A DNA stretch of 46,717 nucleotides from JBLMYQ01 sp050258375 (GTDB lineage Bacteria; Bacillota; Clostridia; Acetivibrionales; UBA4821): contig JBLMYQ010000039.1 of the NCBI GenBank assembly GCA_050258375.1, forward strand, positions 1 through 46,717. The letters are read 5' to 3'. The position numbers were made by a program, and so were the translations under genes. Of the stretch, positions 7,365 through 15,932 are shown piece by piece; within the stretch, counting starts at the first letter, position 1; every line of letters starts with the position of its first letter. The notes under the pieces were generated by a model. The model worked only from the letters and a program-made list of their open reading frames with translations. It was not told the origin of the DNA and did no database searches.

Positions 7365-9029
7365 CTAGAAACGTCCCATTCTATTTATTAACGTGTCATA
7401 AATTGAACTTAATGTTGTAATCATCCTTGCCGCTGCATTATATGCGTGCTGGTATTTTACCATGTTTGCCATTTCTTCATCTAATGAAACCCCTGAGTTA
7501 GAGCTTCTTCTGTTATCAATCTGCTTAACAATGGTCTCCTGATTAAGGCTCATTCTTCCGGACTGCTGTGAATCAATACCCAAATTTGAAATTAATGATC
7601 TCATAAAATCTTCCGGCGTTCCTTCATTAAAAACCTTAGAATCATGCCGAAACTCAATTATGCTTAAGAGAACCTGTCCATTTCCACTTTCTCCTGCCTT
7701 AGTTGACGTAAAAATATCATTTACACTGTCTTGTATATCTTTAGACAATGTCATGTTCTTGGCAGTAATATTATTGTATAAATTATTTATATCATTGGGA
7801 AGAACAGCAGTTCCTACAAAACCCGCCGATGTTTGGTCATTTAATGTAAAGAATCTGATTCCCGGAAGAGGGTCCCCTGATACACTGTTTAATCCGTAAC
7901 CATCAGCATGCCCTGTTCTATTCTCTCCGACATCAAGAATTCCATCTAAATCAGTATCTTCTCCGGCATCAAGAATCCCGTCCCCATCTGTATCTTCTGT
8001 ATCAATATTACCGTTTCCGTTGTAATCAATAAAACCTTCGTTAAATGCCTTTGCAAATGTTCTAACAAATTCATTCATTTTTCTTTGATAATAAGGAACT
8101 CCCTTAAACTCATTTTTTGCATCTCCGGCTGCATCTCTTACATCCAGATAACCCTTAAGCTCTCCACCTTCAGGGTCAAATGGCGTCCCATCATTCCAGT
8201 ATAAATTGTATATGCCGGGAATATCTTCCGGATTATTTTTTGCACTATCCTGCCTGTATGTAATTTTATAGCTGCGAAAATTATCAACCAGAAACTTTCC
8301 GTTTACTACTATCTGGAATCTGATATCGTCCTTACCATTAGCAAGCTTTCCCACATTTACCTCTTGTGCATTTATCTTTGCAAGCTTGGAAAGCTTATCT
8401 ACCAGAACAGCCCTTTGGTCCCTCAAATCTCCTGCCGTATCTCCCTGAAGCTCATATTTATATATCTGCTCATTTAAGGAACGAATCTGTTCGCTTATTG
8501 AATTTATTTCATCAACCTTGGATTTTACCGAATAATTTATATCTGACTGAATCTTTTCCAAATGTGTAGCAGTACTGTTAAAATAATTAGTAAGCGTTAT
8601 TCCCTTTTCCTTTACCAACGCTCTTGTTGCTAGACTGCTCGGATCCTTTGACAATTCATGTATCGCTGAAAAAAAGTCATTCAAAACACTATTAAATCCA
8701 CTGTCTGACGGCTCATTAAAAACAGCTTCAATTTCAGACAACAGAGTTTCCTTTGTTCCCCATTCCCCATAAGATACATTCTCGCTCCAGTATTTGAAAT
8801 CCAAATATTCATCCCTTACTCTTTCTGAACCAAGCACACGGGCCCCATTTCCAACCATTCCGGTCCCATCGCTCATTGCAATAGGTGTATCCGCTCTTTG
8901 GTTCACCGTTTGCCTTGAGTATCCCGGCGTATTAACATTAGATATATTATGGTTAGTAATATCAAGAGCTCTCTGGCTCGCATACAATCCTGTCATTGAA
9001 ATATTCAGACCAAAAAAGGATGCCCTCAT
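7365..9029 (-). CDS. flgK: Flagellar hook-associated protein FlgK with calcium-binding motifs
   Basis: FlgK (HAP1) forms the first hook-filament junction. The start chosen is the ATG at 9029 (MRASFFGLNISMTGLYASQR, after AAGGAGG); an upstream in-frame ATG would add a basic tail of 27 residues and is unlikely. The protein has 554 residues. Residues 1-250 are standard FlgK with ITNHNISNVNTPGYSRQ. The C terminus has SGVSLDEEMANMVKYQHAYNAAARMI. Between them, residues 335-372 hold three acidic loops (DYNGNGNIDTED, DTDGDGILDAGED, DTDLDGILDVGEN) that look like EF-hand or thrombospondin-3 type calcium sites, not normal for FlgK. It is the second of two flgK genes in tandem. Both ends are complete, so both could be functional. 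Confidence 0.93.
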   Translation of the reverse strand: MRASFFGLNISMTGLYASQRALDITNHNISNVNTPGYSRQTVNQRADTPIAMSDGTGMVGNGARVLGSERVRDEYLDFKYWSENVSYGEWGTKETLLSEIEAVFNEPSDSGFNSVLNDFFSAIHELSKDPSSLATRALVKEKGITLTNYFNSTATHLEKIQSDINYSVKSKVDEINSISEQIRSLNEQIYKYELQGDTAGDLRDQRAVLVDKLSKLAKINAQEVNVGKLANGKDDIRFQIVVNGKFLVDNFRSYKITYRQDSAKNNPEDIPGIYNLYWNDGTPFDPEGGELKGYLDVRDAAGDAKNEFKGVPYYQRKMNEFVRTFAKAFNEGFIDYNGNGNIDTEDTDGDGILDAGEDTDLDGILDVGENRTGHADGYGLNSVSGDPLPGIRFFTLNDQTSAGFVGTAVLPNDINNLYNNITAKNMTLSKDIQDSVNDIFTSTKAGESGNGQVLLSIIEFRHDSKVFNEGTPEDFMRSLISNLGIDSQQSGRMSLNQETIVKQIDNRRSSNSGVSLDEEMANMVKYQHAYNAAARMITTLSSIYDTLINRMGRF

Positions 9030-9150
9030 TTTCTTCCTCCTTCTCTTACTACGACTTTTACATGAAATGTTATATAATATATATCGGCATTTTAGGTTTT
9101 GCCTTAACATAATCTAGCGGTTGTCACCGGATACACTTTACGCTGTTAAC

Positions 9151-9193
9151 TTATATTCCCCCTCTATTTTAAGAGAGGGGGTTGGGGGGTGAG
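9151..9193 (-). repeat. Dispersed repeat flush with the upstream flgK stop (family B)
   Basis: Read on the minus strand, directly after the flgK stop comes CTCACCCCCCAACCCCC, then a hairpin CTCT-CTTAAAATA-GAGG. A copy of about 80 percent identity follows the ilvN stop at 30072-30116 in the same orientation and also flush with the stop. It may work as a processing or pausing hairpin, or be a mobile repeat. The tail lacks a T-run. Confidence 0.7.
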
Positions 9194-11242
9194 TTATCTT
9201 CCTTGCGTTCCCAGCTTATTAATTATATGTTCAAAGCACTCATCTATAAGAGAAACCATTTTTGTTGCAGCATTATACGAATATTGGAATTTAATCATGT
9301 TTGACATTTCTTCATCCATAGATACACCGGATATTGCAGTTCTTTGATTTTCAGCTGATTGAAGCAGCTTTGTTTGTCCATCTGTAATTCTTTGCGCTTC
9401 TGTCCCCAAGTTTCCAATAGTAAGTATTACCGACCTGTAAAAGTCATCACCGTTTTGGCTTTCCTCAATATCTCCGAACAGGCTGGCATGTCTTAAAGAA
9501 ACAATTTCCTGCGCCAGTGCATTATCTCCCTGCGCTGCCATTTTTGCAGCAGCAATTCTATCAAGGTCATTAAATATTGGATTTATTTTGATATTCCCCA
9601 TTTGCAGGGCAAAATCATCATTTATTTTGAGAAAAAAGTCTTGACCTGCATTTCCATCAATGTCCCGCCCGGTTTTATGGAGGCTGTTGACTTCCCTTAC
9701 TATGATATTAATTAACGCATTTAACCTTCTTTTTATATCAGGAATTATATCTTTTGATACCGGCAAAGTACTGATTTCTGCATTTACATCAGTACCTATG
9801 TCTATTCCCATAGTATCAAAATTTGCAGCTGCAAGGTCATACATTTTCCCGCCTGTTTCATCAGAAATAGTCTGCCACCCCGGCTCAGGATTTGTATCAT
9901 TCATATATGAAGTATTAGAGGCAACAAATGTTTTTATGCCTAATTGATTAAGATTATTTATTTGAGTCTGAAGAGCTGGAGCAGTAACATTTACCCCATC
10001 TCCCTGTACAGTTTCATTTGTAAACACCATAAGGTATCTGTTTGATTCATTTCTGTATGTAACATCATTTTGCAAACGGTTTATCACTGAAAAGAAGTCA
10101 TTGTCTGTTGACGTGCTTCTTGTAGTCAATCCTGCAATTGCAGCTTCAAAGCTTGCTCTGTTAGTAAATTGCTGTGGTACATCAGCTCCGGGAGCCCCTC
10201 CAAAGGTTATAAGATTGAAACGATAATCAATTCCCTTATTTTCTAGCCTGTCAATAAATTCCCCTATATGATCTTTAATATATTGTAAGTTGGTTGTACC
10301 AAAGGTATCATTCGATAAATCAACAGCAAATGTTATATCTGTTTTAACACTCGGGCTTCCGTTCGTAACACTGTCAATAGTTCCAACTACCGATTCTCCT
10401 CTTGCTTCCAATAAGCCTTTTAGAATTCCACTTCTTATATCAACAAGCTGGTTTCCCAATTCCCAACGAGGCGCATTAAAAACACTCCCGACCTTGTTCT
10501 CTCCTGAATATATTTTGCTTGCCTCTCCGTGAGAAACTAAAGAACGTCCTGCGATATCAATATCAACCATTCCATCTTGTCTTTCTGACACTCCAATGTT
10601 TACAAGCTTGGACAATCTATCTATATAAGTAGCTCTTTCATCCCTCAAGTCGTTTGCCATATCGCCACTGTTTTCAGTTTTTAATATTTTAATATTCAGG
10701 TCAGCGATTTTACTTGAAAGATTGTTAAGCTCATTCACTCTTACTCCTATTTCAGAGCTTAAATCCTCCTGAAGCTTATTCAGCTGTTCTCCGGTATGAT
10801 TAAATTGCTCTACCAGAGCATTTGCACGCTGCCTGACAAGGGCCCTAACCGTTAAGCTTTCCGGATTTTTTGAAAGCTCGTTCCAGCTATCCCAAAATTG
10901 ATTTAAAACACTTTGTAGTCCATCTGTCATAGGTTCGCCTAAAATTGATTCAATATCATTAATTGTTTTAAGCCTTGTCTCTTGATATCCCAAAAGCTCA
11001 TTTTCTGCTCTATAAACATTGTCAATAAAGGTGTTTCTAATCTGTCTTATTTGCTCAATGGTTGCACCCAATCCCTGTGGAAACTTACCTGAGTTATCCG
11101 GAGTTGATGACGCAATTATAGCCTGCTGCCTGGAAAACCCGGTAGTGTTCACATTCGAGATATTGTGCCCTGTAACATAGAGAGCCCTTTCACTTGCAAA
11201 AAGGCCAGAGCGTGCTATTTCATAACTAGAGAAACCAGACAT
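9194..11242 (-). CDS. flgK: FlgK paralogue with inserted von Willebrand A-type domain
   Basis: This is a second hook-associated protein 1, 682 residues against the 450-550 usual for FlgK. Residues 1-250 (ARSGLFASERALYVTGHNISNVNTTGFSRQ) and 490-682 (ISGVSMDEEMSNMIKFQYSYNAATKMV) are canonical FlgK ends. Residues about 296-480 are a foreign domain: hydrophobic strand plus acidic motif ITFAVDLSND (D308, S310, D312), a second strand FNLITFGG, then RYLMVFTNETVQGDG and KTFVASN. That order matches a von Willebrand A/integrin-I fold with a MIDAS-like site, in which the last serine of DxSxS is aspartate. The ATG has AAAGGTGG. It is exported with the hook and could give the junction a ligand- or metal-binding face. 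The domain call rests on motif order only. Confidence 0.85.
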   Translation of the reverse strand: MSGFSSYEIARSGLFASERALYVTGHNISNVNTTGFSRQQAIIASSTPDNSGKFPQGLGATIEQIRQIRNTFIDNVYRAENELLGYQETRLKTINDIESILGEPMTDGLQSVLNQFWDSWNELSKNPESLTVRALVRQRANALVEQFNHTGEQLNKLQEDLSSEIGVRVNELNNLSSKIADLNIKILKTENSGDMANDLRDERATYIDRLSKLVNIGVSERQDGMVDIDIAGRSLVSHGEASKIYSGENKVGSVFNAPRWELGNQLVDIRSGILKGLLEARGESVVGTIDSVTNGSPSVKTDITFAVDLSNDTFGTTNLQYIKDHIGEFIDRLENKGIDYRFNLITFGGAPGADVPQQFTNRASFEAAIAGLTTRSTSTDNDFFSVINRLQNDVTYRNESNRYLMVFTNETVQGDGVNVTAPALQTQINNLNQLGIKTFVASNTSYMNDTNPEPGWQTISDETGGKMYDLAAANFDTMGIDIGTDVNAEISTLPVSKDIIPDIKRRLNALINIIVREVNSLHKTGRDIDGNAGQDFFLKINDDFALQMGNIKINPIFNDLDRIAAAKMAAQGDNALAQEIVSLRHASLFGDIEESQNGDDFYRSVILTIGNLGTEAQRITDGQTKLLQSAENQRTAISGVSMDEEMSNMIKFQYSYNAATKMVSLIDECFEHIINKLGTQGR

Positions 11243-11254
11243 ACGCTACCACCT

Positions 11255-11758
11255 TTACAATCTGATATCAAACCGGTTCTTTTTTTCTTTATTGAGTGTA
11301 TCACCATTATTTCCATAGTTATTGCTTGCAATATCAGCACTTGACATTATATTTAATGAAAACTCAATAAATTCAAGAGAATTAGAAATTAACTTTGAAT
11401 TGAGCTGATTGACTTGGGCTAATTCAGATAAAATACCGGTCATACCTTGCTGATATTTTTCCAGCCTCTTAACCTGTTCAGGCGAAGCAATTTTTTTTAA
11501 TTCAGTAACATTCCAGGTTTTCTTATTAAGATTAATTTCCTGGCTGAACTTTAAGAAAAATTCATTTCTGCTCTTTTCAACCTTAGATATTTGCAATACA
11601 AAGGCTTGTTCCAATTTAACTATATGGTCAAGCTCAGATACTTTTCCTTCAATAATAATTTGTGTTTTGTCTTTTGATAATTTTAATATTTCTTCATAAA
11701 TTTTGTGTTCAGCTTCAAGCATCTGAATAAAATTTTCAACAATCTCCTGTTTCAACAC
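11255..11758 (-). CDS. flgN: Flagellar export chaperone FlgN
   Basis: FlgN binds FlgK and FlgL in the cytoplasm and delivers them to the flagellar export gate. The 167-residue protein is nearly all helix: it begins MLKQEIVENFIQMLEAEHKIYEEILKLSKDK and ends in a basic tail (NKEKKNRFDIRL). These match the FlgN/YvyG family in length and pattern. It sits between flgM and flgK, as in Bacillus (yvyG). The gap to flgK is 12 bases. Residue-level identity is weak in this family, so the position is much of the evidence. Its clients here would include both flgK products. Confidence 0.88.
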   Translation of the reverse strand: MLKQEIVENFIQMLEAEHKIYEEILKLSKDKTQIIIEGKVSELDHIVKLEQAFVLQISKVEKSRNEFFLKFSQEINLNKKTWNVTELKKIASPEQVKRLEKYQQGMTGILSELAQVNQLNSKLISNSLEFIEFSLNIMSSADIASNNYGNNGDTLNKEKKNRFDIRL

Positions 11759-11865
11759 TATCCCTCCTTGCTGCTTATGCCTTTAAAAACCCTTATATTA
11801 AAGGACATGCGGGATTTTCATCCCGCAATTCATCCATAAAATATTATTCTATCCTTAGAACAAAT

Positions 11866-12153
11866 TTAAATTATCTTGTTCAAAATAGAGTCAACAATCT
11901 TATCTGCCACATCTGCAGAGCTTACTTCGTATTTATCTTCCTGCATCTTCTTTTTAATTTCTTCAACCCTGTCAGTTCTTATATCCGGAGCTTCTCTGGC
12001 TGCTTTCAAAGCAGCTTGAAAATCCTTACCCTCATTAGATATAGAAACAACATCCTTCTTTGAAGATACCCCTGAAGATTTTTCAACCTTTGAAGTTGTT
12101 TTGTTTTTGTTGTATATTTCTTGTATTTGTGGTATGTTTCCCCAGATTTTCAT
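11866..12153 (-). CDS. flgM: Anti-sigma factor FlgM (sigma-D inhibitor)
   Basis: FlgM holds the flagellar sigma factor inactive until it is exported through the finished hook. The 95-residue protein starts MKIWGNIPQIQEIYNKNK, with the ATG at 12153 preceded by GGGGTGG; a GTG nine bases earlier overlaps that site and is rejected. The central KKDVVSISNEGKDFQAALKAAREAPDIRTDRVEEIKKKM is the conserved FlgM segment. The C-terminal helix ADVADKIVDSILNKI should contact sigma. It is the first gene of the flagellar late operon and sits under a near-perfect sigma-D promoter, so it is probably autoregulated. Confidence 0.94.
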   Translation of the reverse strand: MKIWGNIPQIQEIYNKNKTTSKVEKSSGVSSKKDVVSISNEGKDFQAALKAAREAPDIRTDRVEEIKKKMQEDKYEVSSADVADKIVDSILNKII

Positions 12154-12210
12154 AATAACCACCCCAAAATTTATATGAATTTAATGCTGTTTTTTATTTC
12201 GCTCATTATA

Positions 12211-12238
12211 TTTATCGGATTAATATTTAAAAAGTTTA
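12211..12238 (-). promoter_or_regulatory. Sigma-D promoter of the flgM operon
   Basis: On the minus strand TAAA (12235-12238), 16 bases, CCGATAAA (12211-12218). This fits sigma-D very closely and lies 58 bases before the flgM ATG. It is downstream of the terminator of the comFC-yvyF unit, so it likely drives flgM-flgN-flgK-flgK-flgL and perhaps onward to csrA. Confidence 0.85.
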
Positions 12239-12271
12239 TAGTTTTTATTAATGTTTATAAAATTTTTTAAG

Positions 12272-12310
12272 AAAAAAGAAATTGCTCCTTTTAAACCCTA
12301 AAGCAATTTC
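12272..12310 (-). terminator. Terminator after the YvyF-like gene
   Basis: GAAATTGCT (12278-12286) and AGCAATTTC (12302-12310) pair; six T follow on the minus strand. It separates the recD2-comFC-yvyF unit from the flgM operon. Confidence 0.85.
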
Positions 12311-12344
12311 AATATATAATGCTCCATATTTCTTATATTTCAAG

Positions 12345-12767
12345 CTATGATTTGAGGTATCTCATTCCTCCACCTTTCGGCTTATTTTCCTCTTCATCTT
12401 TTTCCTTGGCTAAACCGCTATTAGTAGCACTGTTACCAGCTCTTGAAAGATCTCTTTCCAGCTTCTTTGAGCATTCCTGACAGAATCTGCCGCTTTTAAT
12501 TGGATTCCCACAGCTTTCACATTCAAGAACTATATTTGTGTCTTCTCTTATTTCCAATCTTCCATCTCTAAGAAATCGGGTAATTTTTTCAATGCTGACC
12601 TCGCAAGCCTCTGAGACCTCTTTCATGGAAGCTCCTTTATGCTCATAAATATATTTTTTAACTGCTTGAAAGTCATCCTCATCCTTTTGTTTGCATTGCT
12701 CGCATATTGGCATCCCCGAAAGATAAGAATACATCCTTCCACATCTTTTGCAATTTTTTATCTCCAT
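12345..12767 (-). CDS. Flagellar operon protein, YvyF-like (zinc ribbon plus helix-turn-helix)
   Basis: The 140-residue protein has two cysteine pairs at the N terminus (CKRCG and CEQC), a helix-turn-helix-like middle (GASMKEVSEACEVSIEKITRFLRDG), a second cysteine set (CESCGNP, CQECSKK) and a charged tail. The layout matches the flagellar operon protein family (YvyF) that lies between comFC and flgM in Bacillus. The ATG at 12767 is preferred over the one at 12773, which touches the GGGGAG site. Its role in flagellar biology has been linked to regulation; details are not known to me. It overlaps no neighbour and ends at a terminator. Confidence 0.85.
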   Translation of the reverse strand: MEIKNCKRCGRMYSYLSGMPICEQCKQKDEDDFQAVKKYIYEHKGASMKEVSEACEVSIEKITRFLRDGRLEIREDTNIVLECESCGNPIKSGRFCQECSKKLERDLSRAGNSATNSGLAKEKDEEENKPKGGGMRYLKS

Positions 12768-12788
12768 TTTCATCTCCCCTTTTAAAGG

Positions 12789-13562
12789 TTAATTATTTAG
12801 CACTTTGCCTGTAGCCACTGTAGCAACAATAATCTGCTTTGCACCATTTTGCTTCAACACCTTGCTGCATTCATTAACCGTGGCGCCCGTTGTCAATATA
12901 TCATCTATAAGTAAGATGTTCTTTCCTTTAACCTCATCCTTTAAAACTACCTCAAATGCATCCTTTATATTTTGACTTCTATCATTTTTATTCAACTTTG
13001 ATTGCATAAGAGTTTCTTTCGTTTTTATAAGATTATTTTTTACCAACTGCTTGGAATAATACTTCGCTATGTGCTCTGCAATCAGTTCCGACTGATTATA
13101 TCTTCTTTCTTTAAAGCTTGTCTTATGTATTGGTACACTTATAATTATATCAAAAGTTTTTTCATTTGTCATTTGTAACTTCTTTATTATAAACCATGCA
13201 AACACTCTTGCAAGTTCTTTTCTCCCTGAAAACTTGAAATCCAGAAGCCCCTCCCTGGTTATCCCTTCATATTCGCAAGCGCTGTAGACCTTGTCATAAT
13301 AAAGCTTCTGGCTGTCTAATCCACAAGAACAGCTGCTTTGTTTTTCCAAACTCTTTCCACAATGAATACAGCTTTGCGTATCAACAAAAGATGTTTGCAC
13401 TAAGCAATCCGGACAAACAACCTCTTCATTTCTGCTTGACCAGTCCATAATATTCGAACAAAAGCTGCATCTTGGCGGAAAAAAAAGATTAAGTACCAAG
13501 TTTATTCCTGTTTGAATTGCTTTTAAGCAATTATTAAAGATTTCAGTGCTTGCTTTATCCAC
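12789..13562 (-). CDS. comFC: ComF family protein (phosphoribosyltransferase fold)
   Basis: ComFC is needed for DNA uptake in competent bacteria and has a phosphoribosyltransferase-like domain. The 257-residue protein has an N-terminal four-cysteine zinc site (CSFC, CPDC, then CIHC and CSCG) and a C-terminal PRPP-binding signature ILLIDDILTTGATVNEC. The start is GTG at 13562 with AAAGGA at good spacing. It sits between recD2 and the YvyF-like gene with short gaps. In Bacillus, comFA precedes it; here a RecD2 helicase takes that place and no comFA is seen. Whether this organism is transformable cannot be told. Confidence 0.93.
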   Translation of the reverse strand: MDKASTEIFNNCLKAIQTGINLVLNLFFPPRCSFCSNIMDWSSRNEEVVCPDCLVQTSFVDTQSCIHCGKSLEKQSSCSCGLDSQKLYYDKVYSACEYEGITREGLLDFKFSGRKELARVFAWFIIKKLQMTNEKTFDIIISVPIHKTSFKERRYNQSELIAEHIAKYYSKQLVKNNLIKTKETLMQSKLNKNDRSQNIKDAFEVVLKDEVKGKNILLIDDILTTGATVNECSKVLKQNGAKQIIVATVATGKVLNN

Positions 13563-13576
13563 TTTCTATCCTTTCT

Positions 13577-15790
13577 TTAAAGCAACATATTTTGAGTAAT
13601 TTTACCTGATAAAGCAGAGTATCTTCTTGCATGAAAACAATTATCCACCATATACTTAATACTTTCTTCCTTCCCAACAAGCACAACCATTTCTTTAGCA
13701 CGGGTAACAGCCGTATATAATAAATTTCTGTTTGTAAGGAGATGCGTTCCTTTATAAACCGGCATTACAACAACCGGGAATTCACTGCCCTGACTCTTAT
13801 GAACTGTTACAGCATACGCAAGCTCCAGCTCATCCAAAATATCAGGAGAATATTCAACAAGCCTTTCGTCATAAGCAACTGTAATAATCCCCTGACTGTT
13901 ATCAATCTCAGATATTATTCCAATGTCTCCGTTAAAAATCCCAAAGCCGTACTCTCCAGAATCATCAGCCTTTCTCCAGGCAAGATCATAATTGTTTTTT
14001 GTTTGCATGACTTTATCGCCTTCTCTAAAAACAATTTCAGAATAGCTTTTTTCATTTTTGTTTTTTGAATTAGGATTAAGGACTTTTTGGAGGCTGATAT
14101 TTAGGTTTTTGATTCCGAGTACTCCTTTTTTTGTAGGAGATAATACTTGAATATCCTTAAAAAAGTCATAGCCCTTAACCTTTTTAAGCCTTTCAGCACA
14201 AACAGAAATGATGTTTTGTAGTATTTTTTCCTCCTCGCCGCTCCTAACCAGGAAAAAATCTCCGCCAGTATTATTATATTCGGGATAGCAGCCACTATTA
14301 ATCCTATGTGCATTTACGACAATCATGCTTTCACTTGCCTGCCTGAATATTTCTTTGAGTTTGACAACCTTTAATGCACTGCTTGAAATAAGGTCCTTTA
14401 AAACATTTCCCGGTCCTACTGCAGGCAGCTGATCAGCGTCTCCGACTATTATAAGCCGCGTTCCTCTGGGAATAGCCTCCAATAATTGATTCATAAGGAT
14501 AATGTCTACCATTGAAGCCTCATCAATTACTACTGCATCTTCAAGAATTACCGCAGTGTTTCTCTTCATCGAAAGCAGGGTTTCTGCACCTTCACCTTTT
14601 CCTCCGATTTCAAGCAATCTATGAATTGTTTTGGTTTCCTTCCCTGTCGCTTCTGATAACCTTTTAGCAGCCCTTCCGGTTGGCGCCGCTAATGCATAAC
14701 TCATTTTCATTTTTTCAAATATTTTTACAATCGTCTTAACAATTGTTGTTTTACCTGTTCCCGGTCCGCCAGTTATTACAATTACTCCATTTATAATAGA
14801 CTCAATTACTGCTGTTCTTTGCTCTTCTACCAGAACAAAGCCTTCCTCCTTTTCAATTTCTGCAAGGTATCTTTCTACAACCTTGTAGGTCTCATCAAAA
14901 TCAACAGATGATAAATCCACTATCTTTTTAGCAATATTGCTTTCTGCATTATGAAGAATTTTTAAAAACACTTTTATTCCCTTTTCGTCTATCTCCAGTG
15001 CAATATCTCCGTTTCTCGAAAGAAATTCAAGTGCTTCTTTGACAATTGCCTCATCGGTCCCTAAAAAAGAAAAGACTGATTCGACCAGCTTTTCTTCCGG
15101 CAAAAACGTATGACCACTTTCCACAGCTGATTTTAGAAGCACATACTTTATACAAGCTTTAGCTCTTTCGGCTGAGACAGGGTCTATACCAATATGCATG
15201 GCAATTCGGTCTGCTGTTTTGAAACCGATTCCTGGAATTTCATCAACTAATCTATACGGATTATCCTTTATTCGCTCTATGGTGTCTCCACCGTAGCAAG
15301 CATAAATTCTATTTGAAAAGGTAGGAGTAACACCAAATTTTTGTAGAAAAATCAGTACTTCCCACAATTGCCCATAGTCTGCAAAGGCTTGTCCTATTTC
15401 AAGTGCCTTGGCAAGGCTAATTCCTTTAAGCTCAGAAAGTCTTTCGGGCTGATTTTTTAATACATCCAGTGATTCTTCTCCAAACTTTTTAATAATCTTT
15501 TTTGCTGTAGCTTCTCTCATTCCTTTTATAATTCCGGAACCTAGAAATTTCACCATTGCATCCTCTGTTTTGGGAAGTTCCCGCTCAAAAAAATCTGCTT
15601 TAAATTGTTCTCCATAGCTTGGATGCTTAGTCCAGCTTCCACCAACCTTTATCGTTTCACCAACTGAAACATTAAAGAGACTGCCTATGACTGTAACTGT
15701 ACAATCATTGCATCGTATACAGCATACGGTATACCCGTTTGTTTCATTTCTATATATAATCTGTTCAACCTCACCTTGAAGCATGTCCAT
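13577..15790 (-). CDS. recD2: RecD2-type DNA helicase
   Basis: RecD2 is a 5'-3' SF1B helicase acting in DNA repair without RecBC. The 737 residues show an N-terminal OB-like part, helix-hairpin-helix segments (SGIIKGMREATAKKI near 85-100, ELKGISLAKALEIG, DEIPGIGFKTADRIA near 183-197), Walker A GGPGTGKTT at 341-349, Walker B VIDEASMVD, and TVHKSQGSEFPVVV near the C terminus. Length is normal. The ATG follows GGAGAAAACA. It is the first gene of a minus-strand unit with comFC, with a 14-base gap. The 142-base AT-rich gap upstream may hold its promoter, but I see no clear -35. Confidence 0.95.
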   Translation of the reverse strand: MDMLQGEVEQIIYRNETNGYTVCCIRCNDCTVTVIGSLFNVSVGETIKVGGSWTKHPSYGEQFKADFFERELPKTEDAMVKFLGSGIIKGMREATAKKIIKKFGEESLDVLKNQPERLSELKGISLAKALEIGQAFADYGQLWEVLIFLQKFGVTPTFSNRIYACYGGDTIERIKDNPYRLVDEIPGIGFKTADRIAMHIGIDPVSAERAKACIKYVLLKSAVESGHTFLPEEKLVESVFSFLGTDEAIVKEALEFLSRNGDIALEIDEKGIKVFLKILHNAESNIAKKIVDLSSVDFDETYKVVERYLAEIEKEEGFVLVEEQRTAVIESIINGVIVITGGPGTGKTTIVKTIVKIFEKMKMSYALAAPTGRAAKRLSEATGKETKTIHRLLEIGGKGEGAETLLSMKRNTAVILEDAVVIDEASMVDIILMNQLLEAIPRGTRLIIVGDADQLPAVGPGNVLKDLISSSALKVVKLKEIFRQASESMIVVNAHRINSGCYPEYNNTGGDFFLVRSGEEEKILQNIISVCAERLKKVKGYDFFKDIQVLSPTKKGVLGIKNLNISLQKVLNPNSKNKNEKSYSEIVFREGDKVMQTKNNYDLAWRKADDSGEYGFGIFNGDIGIISEIDNSQGIITVAYDERLVEYSPDILDELELAYAVTVHKSQGSEFPVVVMPVYKGTHLLTNRNLLYTAVTRAKEMVVLVGKEESIKYMVDNCFHARRYSALSGKITQNMLL

Positions 15791-15932
15791 TTGTTTTCTC
15801 CAATCAAAAACCCAGTATGTTCAATAATGATTATACAATAAAAATATTATATAAAAAAATAAATTAAAAAATATATAATCATGTCATTTTCTTGTATACG
15901 ATTTTATGGTAAAATATTTTATAGAAAGTATT

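Noticed and set aside
12163..12165. Alternative GTG start for flgM at 12162
   Set aside because: The GTG falls in the GGGGTGG ribosome-binding site, so the ATG nine bases later is better.
14101..14313. A 70-codon minus-strand frame inside recD2
   Set aside because: It lies in another frame of a well-conserved helicase, with no start site.
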